From: Homalodisca vitripennis
Lineage: Eukaryota; Arthropoda; Insecta; Hemiptera; Cicadellidae
Length of the DNA: 64,000 bases
Direction of reading: 5' to 3'
Assembly (NCBI RefSeq): GCF_021130785.1
Contig: NW_025777577.1
Span: 1 to 64,000, forward strand
Below are positions 10,674-22,070 of this stretch, piece after piece. The notes under the pieces are model-generated. The model worked only from the letters and a program-made list of their open reading frames with translations, was not told where the DNA came from and did not search any database. The position numbers were made by a program, and so were the translations under genes. Each line of letters starts with the position of its first letter. Positions within the stretch are counted from its first letter, which is position 1.

Positions 10674-11905
10674 GGACAAATAGCACTTGTAAGGTTCGGG
10701 AAATGTCTCCAAAAGTACAAATGTTTTAATATCGTTTCGTTGCATTAAAGCATATTCAACTCCTGTATTTGCTGTACGTTTATAGGGAATTATTCTTTAA
10801 CCTAAAAAACCTTTTCTCCGTTACATGTTGTATATTTATTTTATTCATTTATAATATAGGTTAATTAATGACCAAGGTTCAAAATATTTCAGTTTAATAA
10901 TTATGTTATTCAACTCACCTTATTTTTAGATGTCCGTACTGTAAATTTTGCTGTTTTCTAACCCTGGAAACTAATGTTTTATAGAGACCTTAAGAATCCT
11001 TCTCCATGTATTGATTGAACAGCAGCCTGATTCCAATGCATCGGGCCCTCTAAAATCATGGGCTTTAATGCGTAAATTAAGTCTTTTAACCTTCTTTACA
11101 AATTCACGCACGTTTAAATCCTAGGATCTGGGTGGATAGTTGAACTGGAAGAGAGTTTGACGCACCGCTTCAGAGTAGTCAGGCTGGCGCCCCAACATGC
11201 ATAAACCGCATTCCTGAGTTTGTTTGTTTAAGAATATTAACAGTAAACTTGGCAAGTAATCGATGGAAAAGTTGTTTCCGTCAAGTGTCCTTAGAAAATA
11301 ACGGGCCAACAATTTAGATACCAGCAATACCGCACCAAGTATTGAGGATCCAGTACCTTTGGTTGGCTACCTCTCACATCCAGTGAGGTTCTGAAAAGCT
11401 TAGAACCTCATGTTTGTGGCGGTTCATATCTCTATTGTTTTGGGAGGTCGTTTCTTCCCACCATTAAACGATGGGGAAACATATTCATCTTCGTGCACGT
11501 TATCATTCCTCTAAAACTTCATCCAAAAGGTTCAGCAGCTGTTGAGGGTAAGCTTGTCCATACCGGTAAAAAGTAACTGAACTACAACATCGTGTTCAGA
11601 GTTACTAAAACAGGTTAAGACATAGCTGGCATTGTTATGTGTTTGTTATTAAACAAACCATCCCAGTCCACTAAATAAATAGACCACAATTAACCTTTAA
11701 ATTTGATAGGAATTAACACTTTTAGTGTACGGAAAGTGTTTAAAAAACCAGTGGTATACACTTTTGAATATCAAATGGCAAATTTAAGAGACCACAATGG
11801 GGTGCTTAATGCAACAAAATGTTGCAAAAATTAGTATTTTTGATGGTCACATGCATCTTTTTTTTTAATATAGTCCTAATAGTTGTTAGGCCCTTTTTTA
11901 TAACC
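10674..11905. mobile_element. TIR element Y, copy in X-A
   Basis: The ends are inverted repeats of about 110 bp. The left one (from GGACAAATAGC, with AAAAGTACAAATG and TTTCGTTGCATTAAAGC) matches the complement of the right one (GCTTAATGCAACAAAATG, AATTAGTATTTTTGATGG). TTAA flanks both sides (10670-10673 and 11906-11909), which fits a 4-bp TTAA target duplication as in piggyBac or Sola groups. The internal decayed ORF is on the minus strand. Copy C at 46.4-48.1 kb lies outside X, so Y is an independent element nested in X. The superfamily is not established. Confidence 0.65.
10971..11375 (-). pseudogene. Decayed ORF of element Y (copy A), unrecognised
   Basis: The minus-strand frame from about 11375 (SSILGAVLLVSKLLARYF) runs through PDYSEAVRQTL, meets a TAG at 11121, and resumes as NVREFVKKVKRLNLRIKAHD and R-G-P-D-A to a stop at 10971. 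Copies B and C preserve the same blocks at protein level: ILGA..K.LAR.F, SEAV, and K.L.L.I...D.R.PDA. Copies A and B differ by nine bases in frame (after LDGN), and C lacks six bases in frame after ILGA. Such in-frame indels indicate a formerly translated protein. I do not recognise the family, and no DDE/DDD triad is visible. No ATG was found for the start. Confidence 0.5.
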
Positions 11906-12507
11906 TTAAGTTTTGTATGTTGAAAGAGTGATGGCAATTTGCCACGTTCCCCTACATAAGGAATTTTTTTTTAATATTTTAAATCAAGCATAGACATAAT
12001 TTTTTATCATTTTACAATTCTTGATGAAAACATTGATTTGTCGAAGATATATGAGGTGGGTGGAACTAATCAACGAACGTAAATGCTCCAGAGTGAAAAC
12101 AGTATTATTTACGAGTAACTGGCTGACACAAAAAAGTTAAAAAATTTTATGACAGAAATGCCAACAATCAATGAAACATTGTTAATTGTTTTCTATGGTA
12201 ATCTTTGTTAAAATATTTAGTCAAAATTCTAAATTGAAGCGTAAACATGCTACAACGTTTAGGTCCGATTTTATTATACATATGCAGAATTCCAGTTACG
12301 CCCAAATTGTTCTAAATTGCCCTCCACAATGATTGATAGTCAGTTAAACAGTTGATATTAGAACGTCGAGCAGTTTTACCCCATTTTAATGGGCCAAGAA
12401 GAATGAGCCACCTCTTGTTCAAGACGGCCAGAGGTGATTGTATGGTTCCAAGCTGGAGAGTGGATTATAGTAAATGATGGGAGGATAGTGAATCTTTCTT
12501 CAACATA

Positions 12508-12600
12508 GCGCCCTGCTGGTCCCAGGCTTCATGACTGACAGCAGTGGTGAAATCCCTCGTCTGGATACCATTCATCGTCGTAGCGCTCTGCTGGTCCCTT
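12508..12600 (-). repeat. 75-bp repeat, about 1.3 units (X copy A)
   Basis: The reverse complement equals the first and last units of the nine-unit array at 48485-49140 joined together. It shares the diagnostic variants of the first unit (GACGATGAATGGTAT) and of the last (CCAGCAGGGCGC). Confidence 0.85.
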
Positions 12601-12833
12601 TGTCTCTTTGCCTTTGTTACTTGAGACATGGACATAAGAAGTAAGCAATAAGATCTCATATACCTGAATTCTACTTTGATGTATTATATTTATTTTTGAG
12701 CCTCCATACTTTTAAGAATTTGTAAGGATTTATATATCTGATGATATTTTTTATATACAGGATTATCTCACATTGTGCCTACTGAAGACATCCACCTAAT
12801 GATTACGTTATGTGATTATGGCCAATAAGCTAA

Positions 12834-12834
<1 letters not shown>

Positions 12835-12912
<78 letters not shown>
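12835..12912. repeat. (TA)n microsatellite
   Basis: About 38 TA dinucleotides with one TATTATAT interruption. It abuts the tail side of the tRNA-like unit. Confidence 0.95.
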
Positions 12913-12915
<3 letters not shown>

Positions 12916-12939
12916 AAAATAGAATCACAAAAAAGTACT

Positions 12940-13011
12940 TGCCTCCGCCGGGAGTCGAACCCGGATCTCTCACTTGCCGGGTAAATGTGCTACCATTACA
13001 CCACAGAGCGC
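12940..13011 (-). tRNA. tRNA-like Pol III unit, probably a pseudo-tRNA or SINE head
   Basis: The minus strand gives a 72-base tRNA-shaped sequence. The B box GGTTCGACTCC (12951-12961) is perfect and the A box TGGTGTAATGG (12993-13003) is good. The T-stem CCGGG/CCCGG pairs fully. The anticodon arm TTTAC-CCGGCAA-GTGAG can pair and would give anticodon GGC (Ala), but position 33 is C instead of U. The acceptor stem pairs at only about four of seven positions. A functional tRNA is therefore unlikely; a tRNA-derived SINE head or pseudogene with a surviving internal promoter fits better, and the TA run downstream could be the tail. Confidence 0.6.
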
Positions 13012-13849
13012 TTACTTTTTCCGATTCAATTATTTTTGTATTTGGCCGTATCTGTCACATATGCGTTTTAAATAAGCAAACTAACATATGATCGGAAGAC
13101 CAAACTCCTGTCAAACGACTTTTATTTACGTTAAATTGTATAAATGGCAATAGCCTTATTTAATTTCAATAAACATTGAATCACAATATATATATAAATC
13201 ACAATTATATATATATATATATAATTGCTGCTAATCATGTAAAAAATATATCGTACTTTACCATACTGTTTTCATTTTACTACAACAATTGATATTTATT
13301 CATGGAAATACAAAATACTGGAGTACATTGGGTTCTGTCACACACGCTCAGTTGTCACTTACTACATTACCTATTTATAAAGTTAATTTTCAAGTATTTC
13401 AAAATAAAAATTAGCTAAAGTTTTCTAACTATAAAAAGTATCAAATTTAGTGTAAACCTGTCCAACCCTTTTTTGTGTGATTAAATTTAAAACACAAAAA
13501 CATCCAAAAATTTAAATAGTTATATAATTATTGAAGCACTATAATTGTCTGATTTGTTCTATTTTTTTATTTAAAAACACACTATTGTAAAATGTATAAA
13601 ATATCATTTCGAATATTATCCCCGTATATTGTGTTAAAACAATAATAAGGTAGCATAAACATCACAACTTGAGAAGGGGAACAATCCTTATGAAAACCTT
13701 TATAATTACGTGTCACCTTAAAATGTATGTGTTGGGGTAGTAAGATAACAAGCTTTCTGATTAGTTTTAGTAGAGTGGTGACGTAAGCAATACACGGATA
13801 CAGGTGAGACGTAAGCAGCAGATGACACAAAATATTATTTTATATCCAA

Positions 13850-14780
13850 GGAAACTACGTAGCATTGATTAAAAATTAATAATTTTAAATAATATTGGTG
13901 CATTTTTCAAACTTTGCTCAAATCACAGCTATTCGTGGAAGTAGCACCATGAACACGTTGTGATAGCCAGGAGCAGGACCAGGACCAGGACTTACATGGA
14001 TTATTTACTTTAATTCATAATCATTGTTTATAATCACTAATCCTCTACCCAAAGCAATTTACATCCTAGTTTTAGCGAGTATTATTCACAGCACAAAGCA
14101 ACGGAATAGTTCATATGTAGTGCTAACAGAAGTGCAAATGTTATATAGTTCATTCAATTCGTTGTTTTGTTGTAAAAGCCACTAATTTTTGCTGTGTATA
14201 ATCCTCTCAGTAAACAAAGAGTACAGGGAGAATCAGTTTACATTACTTTATACCCAAATTGCCATAAGAAAATGTTTAAAGTTTCACGTAGTTATATGAA
14301 AAATATATTTAACTGATTATGAGAAGCATATTCTAACTTGTGTTTTACAGCAATATTTTTAGCATTTCTAGTAGGCAAGATTTTCGTAACGAGTTTAAAG
14401 TTAGTCAATGCAATTTTTTTAAGATATAAGAACGGTAACTAATTTTTGTTTTACTGTAATAATTAGATAATTAAAGACTCAGTGCAGAGTAATTGTAACA
14501 TAAATGTGTTCTAGAATTATTAACTCAATCTATTAGTTACTAAAATTCACGCCAGAGCTCTCTTTTACAGTACAATAGATAATAAACGGCCTATTAAAAT
14601 TATACAGTATTAGGTATGATCAATTAGATTCCAATACTACATTTAAATAATACAATTTCTCTTTGTAACTAATAATAATTTATTTTCCGTTTCATTAGGA
14701 AATAGAATAAGTTGTTTTCGAGAATCATGCGTCAGCAAAACTTCTAAATCGAGAGGGCACCTTTAGCAGTACGTAGTTAA
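13850..14780 (+). repeat. F1 dispersed repeat, forward copy
   Basis: The core GGACCAGGACCAGGACTTAC lies at 13977-13996 and is shared with 27944-27963. It is followed in order by AAAGCAATTTACATC, the GTACAGGGAGAATCAGTTTA block near 14220, and an ACGCCAGAGCTCTCTTTTAC block near 14550. From about 14260 on it also forms the start of the left inverted-duplication arm. Confidence 0.65.
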
Positions 14781-14945
14781 ATGCAGAATCCGAAGGACAA
14801 AGCTCCGAGTCGCACACATAAACTTCTCCCAAACCCAAAAAAGTGCACATCAGCAAGTCTCATATCAAAATAATACTGATTGTATTCTTTGACTTTCGAG
14901 GAATCGTCCATTTTGAGTTTGTACCGCAAGGAAATGCTAATTTCA
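14780..14945 (+). pseudogene. mariner transposase remnant, internally deleted
   Basis: Plus-strand reading around 14843-14935 gives KSHIKIILIVFFDFRGIVHF then EFVPQG. This is the mariner block preceding the HDNAPSH motif. The preceding 60 bases read as a worn version of the N-terminal neighbour (..KPKKVHISKSHIK). After EFVPQG it jumps straight to sequence that in the right arm lies beyond the mariner 3' half, so roughly 450-500 bases, including two catalytic Asp positions, are deleted. Confidence 0.75.
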
Positions 14946-15459
14946 TAACGCACCCTGTATCCTCATGTCTTATCAGGTGCACAACTGAGTGCACTACGAT
15001 GTTGACTGACACTATCCAAAAGCACGGTGGAGCTACCTAGTCTTCCATAACGCAGATATGGTGGGAAGGGCAGATTCAATGGATTGTTAGATTTGGCTTC
15101 AGTTCACCTACCTCTTAGCACAGTGTCTAAAGTCTGATGCTGTTGCAGACTTCTTAAATCTCTAGTCATGTTCATCTAAAGCTACCCAAAAATAAAGTTA
15201 ATAAACTAAAAAAGTTAAAAGGAAACAACCGCATCGTTTTAAACATTTAACATTCACAGCCTCACAGAATCATTCCTTGTCACCACAGCTGTGTACTGTT
15301 TAGAAGATTTGATTGCACGTAAGATTTGCTTGTGTGGAAGAAGTTTGATTTCAGTTGCTGCACGTAATAGAAAGGTAAACTGGAGCTAAACTTAACACTC
15401 ACATAGAATCAGCTCTTTCAACCATAGCTGCGTTACTGTGTCTGATAATAGTGTAAGGC

Positions 15460-15830
15460 AATGGATCGGATTTGGCTGAGAGTTAGCGAATATTTTTGTT
15501 ATTACATGCAACCATGATAGAAACGATAAAATAGGTAATAAAGAAACATGTCATTACACTGTGTATTATCATGTAAGATTTTATGACACTTTTATTCATA
15601 GAGTAAAATAATAATAATATATTGTGGTCAATGTTGAAAGTTACTGGCAATATATGATTCCATTGCACACCTATGTTGTAGTACCCTCGTTTGCTTACCA
15701 GAAATTTTATTTGAGTACTGTCATAGAACCTTGCATGAGGTTTCTACATAGACAAAATAAATTATTTTATGGTGCAGTCCAAACATGTAATTTTTCTAAG
15801 GGTCATAGAAGCATAATACTCATTAAGCTC
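15460..15830 (-). repeat. F4 dispersed repeat within left arm
   Basis: The complement of the TATTCGCTAA.GCTCAGCC block is at 15474-15500, and a TGAGGTTTCTACATAGAC block lies near 15735. The same region occurs at 30680-31155 in direct and 32760-33140 in inverted orientation. Confidence 0.6.
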
Positions 15831-17060
15831 ACACGATTTCTCTTTAGTCCCCGTGGATGTAAACATTTCTTTCATGTATGATTGTTTGTTTATCTGTCTA
15901 CAGTATGAATCGAAAATAAAACAAGCTATATAGAATTCAAATTTTGGCATGCAATCTCAGCGAAGCCTAATACATAACACGTAACAAATGTAAAGAAAGT
16001 ATAAAATAGTTTTGCTAATTTCTCATTTCTTACATATAAGGAGTCTGACTTCCTTCTCCTCTCCTAAAGTTTTAAGCTACCAAGCAATAACGATTGAAGT
16101 TTTTGGTGGAGTGTTAATTCCCAATACATTATTTCGTTGCTAGTACTAAAGTTTTTAAAAAGTAGAGGAATTTTAATTCTAATGCTAAAAGCCTGTACAC
16201 TCATCCAGTGTGGTATATAGACCGAGGTACTGGGCAGTTAAAATTAAAATGCTCATGTAGTGACATGGATGTTTTTGGGGATTATTCCCATAAGCACCAC
16301 AGAAGTTATAGCCATTGGCTTTGAATTCTTTCTCACATTAGGCTGACAAGAGTAGGAACTCACCAGAGCTAGGTCAGATGAGTAAACGGAACAGGCAGGA
16401 CTATAATAATAAAATTGCCAAACATTCAGGACCTTGAAGGATACGCTCTATCACACAGACAGACGGGTGGCGAGACATATATTTCTAAACCTAACCCGTC
16501 CTACGCTGTGTTTCAACCTTCCATAAAGTTATGTTGAACGTCGAACGACCACATCTCGCCTAAGAACGGAATACACAGATCCAAGTGTCCATAGACGAAT
16601 CATAGAGGCATGAAGATTAACACAAGCCCATAAATAAAGTATCTAACGTAGTAAAATTACACTGAAGGTGACTTTCGACCACAAAGTGAAACCGAAAGAC
16701 CACCAGCTGTTTCAGAATATAGATAGGTGTATATTCTGTCCGGTAGATATTTTGCTGTTTTCTTTTGGAAATTTAATTAAGAAATATATCAGTTAATTAT
16801 TTTCTTCACAAAAGCGTATTCAATGTCAAGGTCGATAACTAATAGTTTCAATAGAGTTAAAAACATTTATTTTATATTATATTCTACTGACTAATATTAC
16901 AACCAATAGAAAATATTATAATATATAGGTATATCTTCCGTAATTAAGGTATATTTCTGCGAATATGTTTTCTATGCGAGCAAAAACCTGGCTAAAAGTG
17001 ACAATTCCTGAAAAATACTTTTCTTAGTTTTCCGATTAATGTCGTATCATCTTCCTAAGT

Positions 17061-18180
17061 TACAAAATCATTTACTAATTAAAATGCAAGGTGCTTACCT
17101 CAGTTTCCAAGAACTGAAGGAGAAGCCAATAAATTATTTTACGTCTGTGTTACACACTGAATTACTGGTTTAGGTGTGTAAAGTTTAACGCTTAACTTAC
17201 AATACATACGTAAGTGATGTATTAGCTATAAATATTTAAAGGTATACATATAATAAGTATGTATTTGAATAATAACAAAGTGTGCAATTACAGGACACAA
17301 GATATATAGATTTGGATATTGAATTCATTTTTATATTTAGATGTTTTTTTAAGTCAATGTAAGGTACTATGTAGTTATAGAGTATTCCTTTGTGCACATT
17401 TAATAATACGATATCCAGTACTATTTTTAAATGTGTTATTAAAATCGGTCTAGACACAATTTTCTGTTGTAAATGTCAGATTAAAAGCCCTTATTCATAT
17501 TGAATGTGTGTTGCAATTCAAAAAACATGTTAAAAAAAGTAATGTAGGCCTACTAGAAGTGTCCAACCAACATCTAGTTCCTTTTGTTGTTGCGGGGCTG
17601 TGCAGTAGTAAGTACAGTAATTGATATAAACCCTTAGTTTTATGTCAGACTAGGGCACGCTGAGAACGAATAATGACCAATGTTAGAGTAAAACGTACAT
17701 ATTAGTGTACTAGTGTATCTTACAAAGAATAATTTACAGGTTTAAAGTGTCGTAGATCACCCTTTCTAAATATATAAAAACTAGAATATTTGACAATATC
17801 GCTAACAAATAATTGGTTGAAAATGTCTAATTTAATCTTTCCTTATCGTTGTCTGACGGTTTGATTTAAATATCTTTAATAAAAACTACTATATTTCCTA
17901 AAAATATCACTTGATTAATTTACTTCTTTATAGTTCCTTTACTACGACCCGCACAAAATCTAGTTTTGACTATCAATTTGATGGTGGAGCAAATATTTCC
18001 TAAATTTTACGAATCTCGAGGCTGTTTCGTTTATAGTTGTAAATGCTTGGCCCCTAGACTAAAAAGAAATAAAATTAATCTTATGTTCGTGTCCGTAACT
18101 ATAAAAGAACATCAATTACGTGGGATAAAATAGGACCACTTTAATTAAATAATCCAGCTGATATGTCCCCTACAGAAGTA
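17061..18180. other. AT-rich DNA without recognised genes
   Basis: The inverted duplication ends at the left edge. No coding, RNA or repeat signal could be supported here. Confidence 0.55.
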
Positions 18181-18420
18181 CACATGTAAATTACTTATAT
18201 CTATGGAAACAACGAAAGAAAAGTTCGGTATATTTAAAAGTGTGTTGAACTGTTCACTACTATATTAAAAAGTCATTCTAATCGCAGTACCTCGGAGAAC
18301 CACCGAACAAGGAACAGGATGTGAGGCTCTTAGAAAGGACTAGGACCAGGATCTACAGTGAGTTATTTTTTTTTTGATAGATCATAGTTTCTGCTCTCAC
18401 TATCACATGAAATCTAAAGT
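18180..18420 (+). repeat. F1 partial forward copy
   Basis: An ATCTATGGAAACAACGAAAG block (18199) is followed by AAGGACTAGGACCAGGATCT (18334) and GAGTTATTTT, the start half of the F1 block order. Confidence 0.55.
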
Positions 18421-18789
18421 CCTTAGTTTAAATCCTGGTGTTATCGACAATTTATCACAGCATATTACACTAGACCAGTGCATATACTAATATACATAAA
18501 CAATAACGTATGACAATTCAGTTTATTACACAAATAGTAACGTGGTGAAAAGTAAACAGAAATGTTTGTTTGTTGATCTTTTCATTACTTTTATATCTTC
18601 AATATAATGATTAATATGCAGAATAAATTCCACTAGTACGTTCTCAGTAAAATCTATGGTACGTTCTCGGTGAAATGTGCGCTTTGGCTGTTTTTAATTC
18701 TCCATGTACCTAAAGCAAGCATATAGAATCACTTTAATATTTTTCCAAGATATGTATTTCCAAAAATGTGTACTTTCAGATCTAGTCGG

Positions 18790-18910
18790 CACATGCTGCA
18801 TAAAGAATTACCAGAATGTGCCTAGTAGACACCTTCCACCATAGCTAAGTAATTACTGTATCAGGTTATTAACTCAAGGCCCGAGTTCGAGTGCTTGTTC
18901 GCGCACACTG
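18790..18910 (+). repeat. Worn tRNA-derived SINE-like copy 1
   Basis: An A-box-like TAGCTAAGTAA (18842-18852) and a B-box-like GAGTTCGAGTGC (18883-18894) are spaced as in tRNA-derived SINEs. The upstream block CCAGAATGTGCCTA is shared with the copy at 21940-22070. Confidence 0.45.
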
Positions 18911-19989
18911 TATACACATAGTAACAATAATCTTAACCTAGTTTGAAGTATGATCATTCATGATCAAACCTTCTTCGTTAGTGTTTGAATTTAAATAACA
19001 GTATCAATACAACCTAGAATTCAATGCAGAATTTTACGTTTTGTTTAATTCGTTCAATATTTTACAGTTCAGGAATTATAACTGTTTAAATAAAAAGGTA
19101 TTGACTTAAAATTGTAAAATTGTATGTAAGAAATTCACAATAGCTTAAAACTAATAGATTCAAGATCTCTTACTGAAGGCCACTAAAACGTTTCAGAAAA
19201 AATAGTTTCAGTACGTTTCAGTAGTAAATTTACTATTGCTTTACACAAAACCCCAAATAACTGTATTGAATATGTATGTTACAAAATATGTCTCGTACTA
19301 AAGGAAATTTTGTTTCAAACTATCTAAAAGTGAGAGCAGTTTTAAGTATGTGTATATAGAGAGCCTAACAATAAGTTGTGTGCCTAAGATCTTATTTTCC
19401 TAAGAAACTGGTGTTTAGTTTCTATGAATATGTGTACTGATTCATTTAATCTAAGGAATTAACAAGAATTCATGTTGTGTATTTAGTGTATACTTTATCA
19501 AAACTATCATGATGTATCTAAACTGCTATAATCTTTATGTAAACATTTATCTATATCTGTTATGTAGATTTTAACATAAAAATTCTACTCTTGATGTTTT
19601 AATTTCTTAATCAAGCTACTCCAGAAACACTTCATGATCTATATTAGTCCTATTGAATTGATCCTATATGTGAGTTTGAATTATATAAGAATTGAAATAT
19701 GTCAACCTAAAATGGAGGTTTACTATAAGTTAAAATATATTAACTTTCTGTTCTGTATATAAAAGTACTTCTTGTGCAATGCTTCAACCTGCTTACAAGT
19801 ACTAACAACTATAACCTTCAACCCACTTAGGGTCTAATAGAGTAAGCAAAATTATCATTAATGGAATCCAGGGAGTTAATAGCTAAAATGTAGTACACTA
19901 TCAAGAAAGGTTAAAATAATAGAAGATAGAACAGACGATAGAATTAAGAAACGGTTTAATGTTAGTATAATGTACACAAGCACGTGAAG

Positions 19990-21700
19990 GAACAGGTGAA
20001 TTATATACAACAGTGTCAATATTAATATTGTTATAATATCTATAGAAACTAAGAAGCACATATAATTCAATGGATTTCGATAAATTGAAAATTAGTTTAC
20101 AGTACTTTTACAGTAAATAGTAATTCGTTGAACACGCACCACGTTGATTTGGAGGAGCCCACCCAAAACAAGTGCGAATAGGCTAAAAGCTTGATAAGGA
20201 CCAGGAAACCTTTCGTACTTCAGTATAATAAGTAAAGTCATTAGACACGCAGGGCGTAGAAAATCTACACTGGGATTTACCCAGTACTATGGCAAAGACC
20301 AGGATAGAGACAAGGACTTATAGATGAGTTACTTTAATTATTTACAATTCAAAGATTTTCTCTAACTATTCTTCCAACACAAAGTAGTTTAAATCTTAGA
20401 TTTAGAGATTTATAATTACAGAAAAACACATTGAAAGAGTTCCTATTTAATAATGGAATTATTAACAGGATTTAGTGTTTAAGGAAATTTAAAACTATTT
20501 TATTGTATTTGCAAGTGAAGTTTATCTAAATCAAAGATTATCTTTCTTATATTTTGTAGGCAAACCGAAAGAACCCCTGATGTATTGATTTAAATCCTTT
20601 AAGTACTCTAAGTGTACAGAAAGAATCAGTTTACAATCACCTTCAAAATCATCTCTAAATGTTTTAAGGTCCTTTCACATATATACATATTTTATAAAAA
20701 GTGTAAAGATTACTTAGAGAATTACTTGGTTAAATTTGCCTGAGAGACATCTTTCAGGCATTTTATAGTTGTTTAATAATAAAAATAATTTGAAATTAGT
20801 GAATTCTATGTGATTTAGGATTAAAATTAATAACTTAATTATATTTACTTGTTTGCACTTAAAACTTTAATAAGGATATTGAACAAATTTGAGGAGAAAT
20901 ACGGTCTATAATCTTAAACTTTTCTTTTTAGTTTCTGAAATTACCACCAGAGCTCTTTTTAAATTTACAAGACTATTAAAGTATTACAGCCATAGAAATA
21001 ACTTATTATAATCCATTTTAGCCTATATTAAATTGAACAATTAATAATAATATTACCCTATTGCTTGCAAAATTATAATGAATCGTTTTAGATAATATCT
21101 GTAAACATTCTTTAAATAATTATAAGTTATGTTTTCTTACGAAGATTTTTATGTTTTTGACTACAATGTATTTTTTCATTATAATTGTGGTTCATTATTT
21201 TCCTCGAAAATTAATGTGCATTTTTAATGAATTGGTTTACAACGCCCAAATCTTTTAAGATCCGTTCATATATATTTGATAAAGAGTATTGATTACTTAA
21301 ATATGTCTGAGAGACATCTTTCAGTCATTTTATTTATTTAAATCCTTAATGTACTCGAAGTAAACAGAAAGAATAAGGTTACAATCACCTTCAATATCAT
21401 CTCTAATTGTTTTAAGGTCCTTTCATACATATTTGATAAAAAATGTAAAGATTACTTAGAGAATTATTTAGTTAAATATGCCTGAGAGACATCTTTCAGC
21501 CATTGTAAATAATTTGAAATTAGTGAAAGTAAGTTGTCTTAGGATTAAAATTTATAACTTAATTATATTTGATTGCTTGCACTTAAAAATTACGTAACGG
21601 TATTGTAAAACTTTTTGAGGAGAAATATAGTCTATAATTGTTGATTTAATCAAAGTCTTACTGGAACCACCACCAGAGGTCAAAAAAAACCTTCATAGAC
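19990..21700 (+). repeat. F1 forward copy with internal tandem duplication
   Basis: All F1 blocks occur in order: AATTATATACAACAGTGT, AACAAGTGCGAATAGGC, ACCAGGATAGAGACAAGGAC (20289), and AGAAAGAATCAGTTTACAAT (20618). A stretch of about 170 bp with TTTAAGGTCCTTTCA and CTGAGAGACATCTTTCAG repeats at about 20620-20770 and 21365-21510 (period about 745). A third partial copy of the GAGAGACATCTTTCAG block lies near 21310. No ORF. Confidence 0.65.
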
Positions 21701-21939
21701 ATTCCGAATAAAATCAATTACTAAACTTCTAGACGAGACGTTAAGAGCCTCTTTGAGCCAAAGAAATAAACATACAAATAAAACAATTTCAAGTTGAACA
21801 GTTATCAATTATTCTGTACCGTACTCTATTGTCCCCTTAAAATATTGAATTTCTCAACTAAGTGAGATTTTATTATAACATAGAATTTGCTTTTCTAAAA
21901 AGTTATACAACAGCTGAATATTGACATCTAGTAGGAACG

Positions 21940-22070
21940 TGCAGGATAAACAATTGCCAGAATGTGCCTATTATACATCTTTTACTATCTTAGTAGCTAA
22001 TCTAGCTAATCGATCACTGTCTCAGCTTATCGATTTAAAGGCTTGAGTTCGTGTCCCGGTTAGAGGATAT
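21940..22070 (+). repeat. Worn tRNA-derived SINE-like copy 2
   Basis: Direct repeat of 18790-18910: CCAGAATGTGCCTA (21958), TAGCTAATC, and B-box-like GAGTTCGTGTCC (22045-22056). Confidence 0.45.

Larger units (their letters stand above)
8250..12600 (+). mobile_element. Composite repeat X, copy A
   Basis: The interval matches 48485-56180 in reverse complement block by block: hairpin motifs, the ATGTACTCTGAAATGCCTCG-type stretch near 8400, the 8700-8830 GC-rich stretch, a LINE 3' fragment, the 69-bp array, nested element Y, and the 75-bp unit at the far end. Compared with copy B it lacks the 2.66-kb LINE and has shorter arrays (7 versus 15 units of 69 bp; about 1.3 versus 9 of 75 bp; 2 versus 7 hairpin motifs). 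No transposase of its own is visible outside Y. The inner boundary lies inside the 75-bp repeat, so the true end is undefined. Confidence 0.8.
12605..13849. other. AT-rich spacer with microsatellite and tRNA-like unit
   Basis: There is no protein gene. 12605-12730 resembles 27400-27510 in direct orientation (CCTTTGTTAC.TGAGAC block, then AAGTAAG.AATAAG). The interval also holds the TA run and the tRNA-like unit listed separately, and a second short TA run near 13206-13223. Confidence 0.5.
14260..17060 (+). repeat. Left arm of 3-kb inverted duplication
   Basis: Collinear with the reverse complement of 31580-34790. Matched blocks include TTTCACGTAGTTATATG (14281), ATTCACGCCAGAGCTCTC (14545), the mariner piece, GGTGCACAACTGAG near 14980, CTGTACACTCATCCAGTGTG near 16193, GGAACTCACCAGAGC near 16355 and the segment near 17000. 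The arms differ at many positions and by the mariner deletion, so the duplication is old. Confidence 0.8.

Noticed and set aside
12940..13011. Functional tRNA-Ala(GGC)
   Set aside because: The acceptor stem mostly fails to pair and position 33 is C, so it is kept only as a tRNA-like unit.
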